A stretch of 64,000 nucleotides of DNA from Bufo bufo. Its lineage: Eukaryota; Chordata; Amphibia; Anura; Bufonidae. Positions 62,615 through 64,000 of this stretch are shown here, one piece after another. The number at the start of each line of letters is the position of its first letter. Position 1 is the stretch's first letter. Below the pieces are notes generated by a model. It did no database searches. It was not told the DNA's origin and worked only from the letters and a program-made list of their open reading frames with translations. Made by a program: the position numbers and the translations under genes. The stretch is from contig NC_053390.1 of assembly GCF_905171765.1 (NCBI RefSeq), forward strand, positions 510,491,565-510,555,564, given 5' to 3'.

Positions 62615-64000
62615 CTAATCTGCACAAGGGATGGACAGGTCCTGTGGGATCCATGCCTGGTTCATTTTTATGAACGTCAGCTTGTCCACATCGGCTGTAG
62701 ACAGGCGGCTGCGTTTGTCTGTAATGACTCCGCCTGCCGTGCTGAATACACGTTCAGACAAAACGCTGGCCGCCGGGCAGGCCAGGACCTCCAAGGCATA
62801 AAAGGCTAGCTCTGGCCACGTGGACAATTTGGAGACCCAGAAGTTGAATGGGGCCAAACCATCAGTCAGTACGTGGAGGGGTGTGCACACCTACTGTTCC
62901 ATCATGTTAGTGAAATGTTGCCTCCTGCTAACACGTTCTGTATCAGGTGGTGGTGCAGTTAGCTGTGGCATGGTGACAAAACTTTTCCACATCTCTGCCA
63001 TGCTAACCCTGCCCTCAGAGGAGCTGACCGTGACACAGCTGCGTTGGCGACCTCTTGCTCCTCCTCTGCCTTCGCCTTGGGCTTCCACTTGTTCCCCTGT
63101 GACATTTGGGAATGCTCTCAGTAGCGCGTCTACCAACGTGCGCTTGTACTCGCGCATCTTACTATCACGCTCCAGTGCAGGAAGTAAGGTGGGCACATTG
63201 TCTTTGTACCGTGGATCCAGCAGAGTGGCAACCCAGTAGTCCACACATGTAAAAATGTGGGCAACTCTGCTGTCGTTGCGCAGGCACTGCAGCATGTAGT
63301 CGCTCATGTGTGCCAGGCTGCCCAGAGGTAAGGACAAGCTGTCCTCTGTGGGAGGCGTATCGTCATCGTCCTGCGTTTCCCCCCAGCCACGCACCAGTGA
63401 TGGGCCCGAGCTGCATTGGGTGCGACCCCGCTGTGAACATGCTTCATCCTCATCCTCCTCCACCTCCTCCTCATCCTCGTCCTCCAGTAGTGGGCCCTGT
63501 CTGGCCACATTTGTACCTGGCCTCTGCTGTTGCAAAAAACCTCCCTCTGAGTCACTTCGAAGAGACTGGCCTGAAAGTGCTAAAATGACCCCTCTTCCTC
63601 CTCCTCCTCCTCCTCCTGGGCCACCTCCTCTTCCATCATCGCCCTAAGTGTTTTCTCAAGGAGACATAGAAGTGGTATTGTAACGCTGATAACGGCGTCA
63701 TCGCCACTGGCCATGTTGGTGGAGTACTCGAAACAGCGCAACAGGGCACACAGGTCTCGCATGGAGGCCCAGTCATTGGTGGTAAAGTGGTGCTGTTCCG
63801 CAGTGCGACTGACCCGTGCGTGCTGCAGCTGAAACTCCACTATGGCCTGCTGCTGCTCGCACAGTCTGTCCAGCATGTGGAAGGTGGAGTTCCACCTGGT
63901 GGGCACGTCACATATGAGGCGGTGAGCGGGAAGGCCGAAGTTACACTGTAGCGCAGACAGGCGAGCAGCGGCAGGATGTGAATGCCAGAAGCGCGAACAG
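62615..64000 (-). pseudogene. hAT2 transposase, C-terminal part
   Basis: It closely follows hAT1 39319-40640: the acidic insertion, HMSDYMLQCLRNDSRVAHI, FYALEVLACPAASVLSERVF and FSTAGGVITDKRSRLSTADV. Lesions differ from hAT1: TAG at 62893-62891 where hAT1 has Tyr, and a one-base loss in an A-run near 63583 that shifts the frame. The RNase H and BED parts would lie beyond 64000. A 9-bp stretch present here (near 63765) is absent from hAT1. Confidence 0.9.

Larger units (their letters stand above)
61626..64000 (-). mobile_element. hAT2: second hAT1-family copy, runs off the window
   Basis: It starts with TAGAGTTGAGCGAAC and the same TTCGGGTTCG-rich end as hAT1, inserted into the LINE. Next come a short version of the satellite array (61915-62500) and the transposase 3' part. 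The right end and TSD are outside the window. Confidence 0.93.

Overview
This window is a dense nest of transposable elements and contains no host gene, rRNA, tRNA gene or CRISPR array that I can support. The mix points to an amphibian genome, most likely a frog or toad: several Tc1/mariner families, a piggyBac with long internal palindromes, BED-finger hAT elements, Harbinger-like MITEs, Penelope-like elements (PLEs) with RT plus GIY-YIG, Ty3/Gypsy chromoviruses, a Tx1/L1-type LINE and a CR1 LINE. Taxonomy is inference from this repertoire. Element identities rest on motifs, terminal repeats and target-site duplications (TSDs) read by eye.

Layout. 1-230: end of a Tc1/mariner element. 231-5911: PLE1, an inverted duplication with a hammerhead ribozyme (HHR) in its 3' region. 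5912-8829: Tc1 fragment, unassigned DNA, a 97-bp tandem repeat and a second Tc1-like element. 8838-13080: decayed hAT gene split by a rearranged Gypsy element (Gypsy1, 9098-12342). 13177-19750: piggyBac, with palindromes at one end, a broken transposase and an LTR-like insertion. 19764-22522: Tc1 remnant holding an AT-rich hAT that itself holds another Tc1. 22628-24954: Tc1 with a Harbinger-like MITE inside its transposase gene.

24981-51850 is the centre of the nest. An old decayed PLE (PLE3) has been split by three insertions, each with its own TSD: PLE2 (25043-34824, 14-bp TSD), a 9-kb hAT (hAT1, 35358-44382, 8-bp TSD) and a Gypsy element (Gypsy2, 46039-51592, 5-bp TSD, identical LTRs). 51851-59065 holds older debris: MITEs, LTR-like DNA, an inverted SINE pair, CR1, a Tc1-like element and a hAT scrap. 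59066-61625 is a Tx1-like LINE cut by a second copy of the hAT1 family (61626 to the window end).

The most interesting system is PLE2. It consists of an inverted arm, a truncated copy and a longer tandem copy, all inside one TSD. It carries three hammerhead motifs, two in the same orientation exactly 5,219 bp apart. If both cleaved, they would release one unit-length RNA holding the whole ORF region. Ribozymes in PLEs are known; this arrangement, with almost identical copies and both ends preserved, is an unusually clean example. Nearly every coding region here carries stops or frameshifts, so most copies are fossils. PLE2 and Gypsy2 are the youngest.
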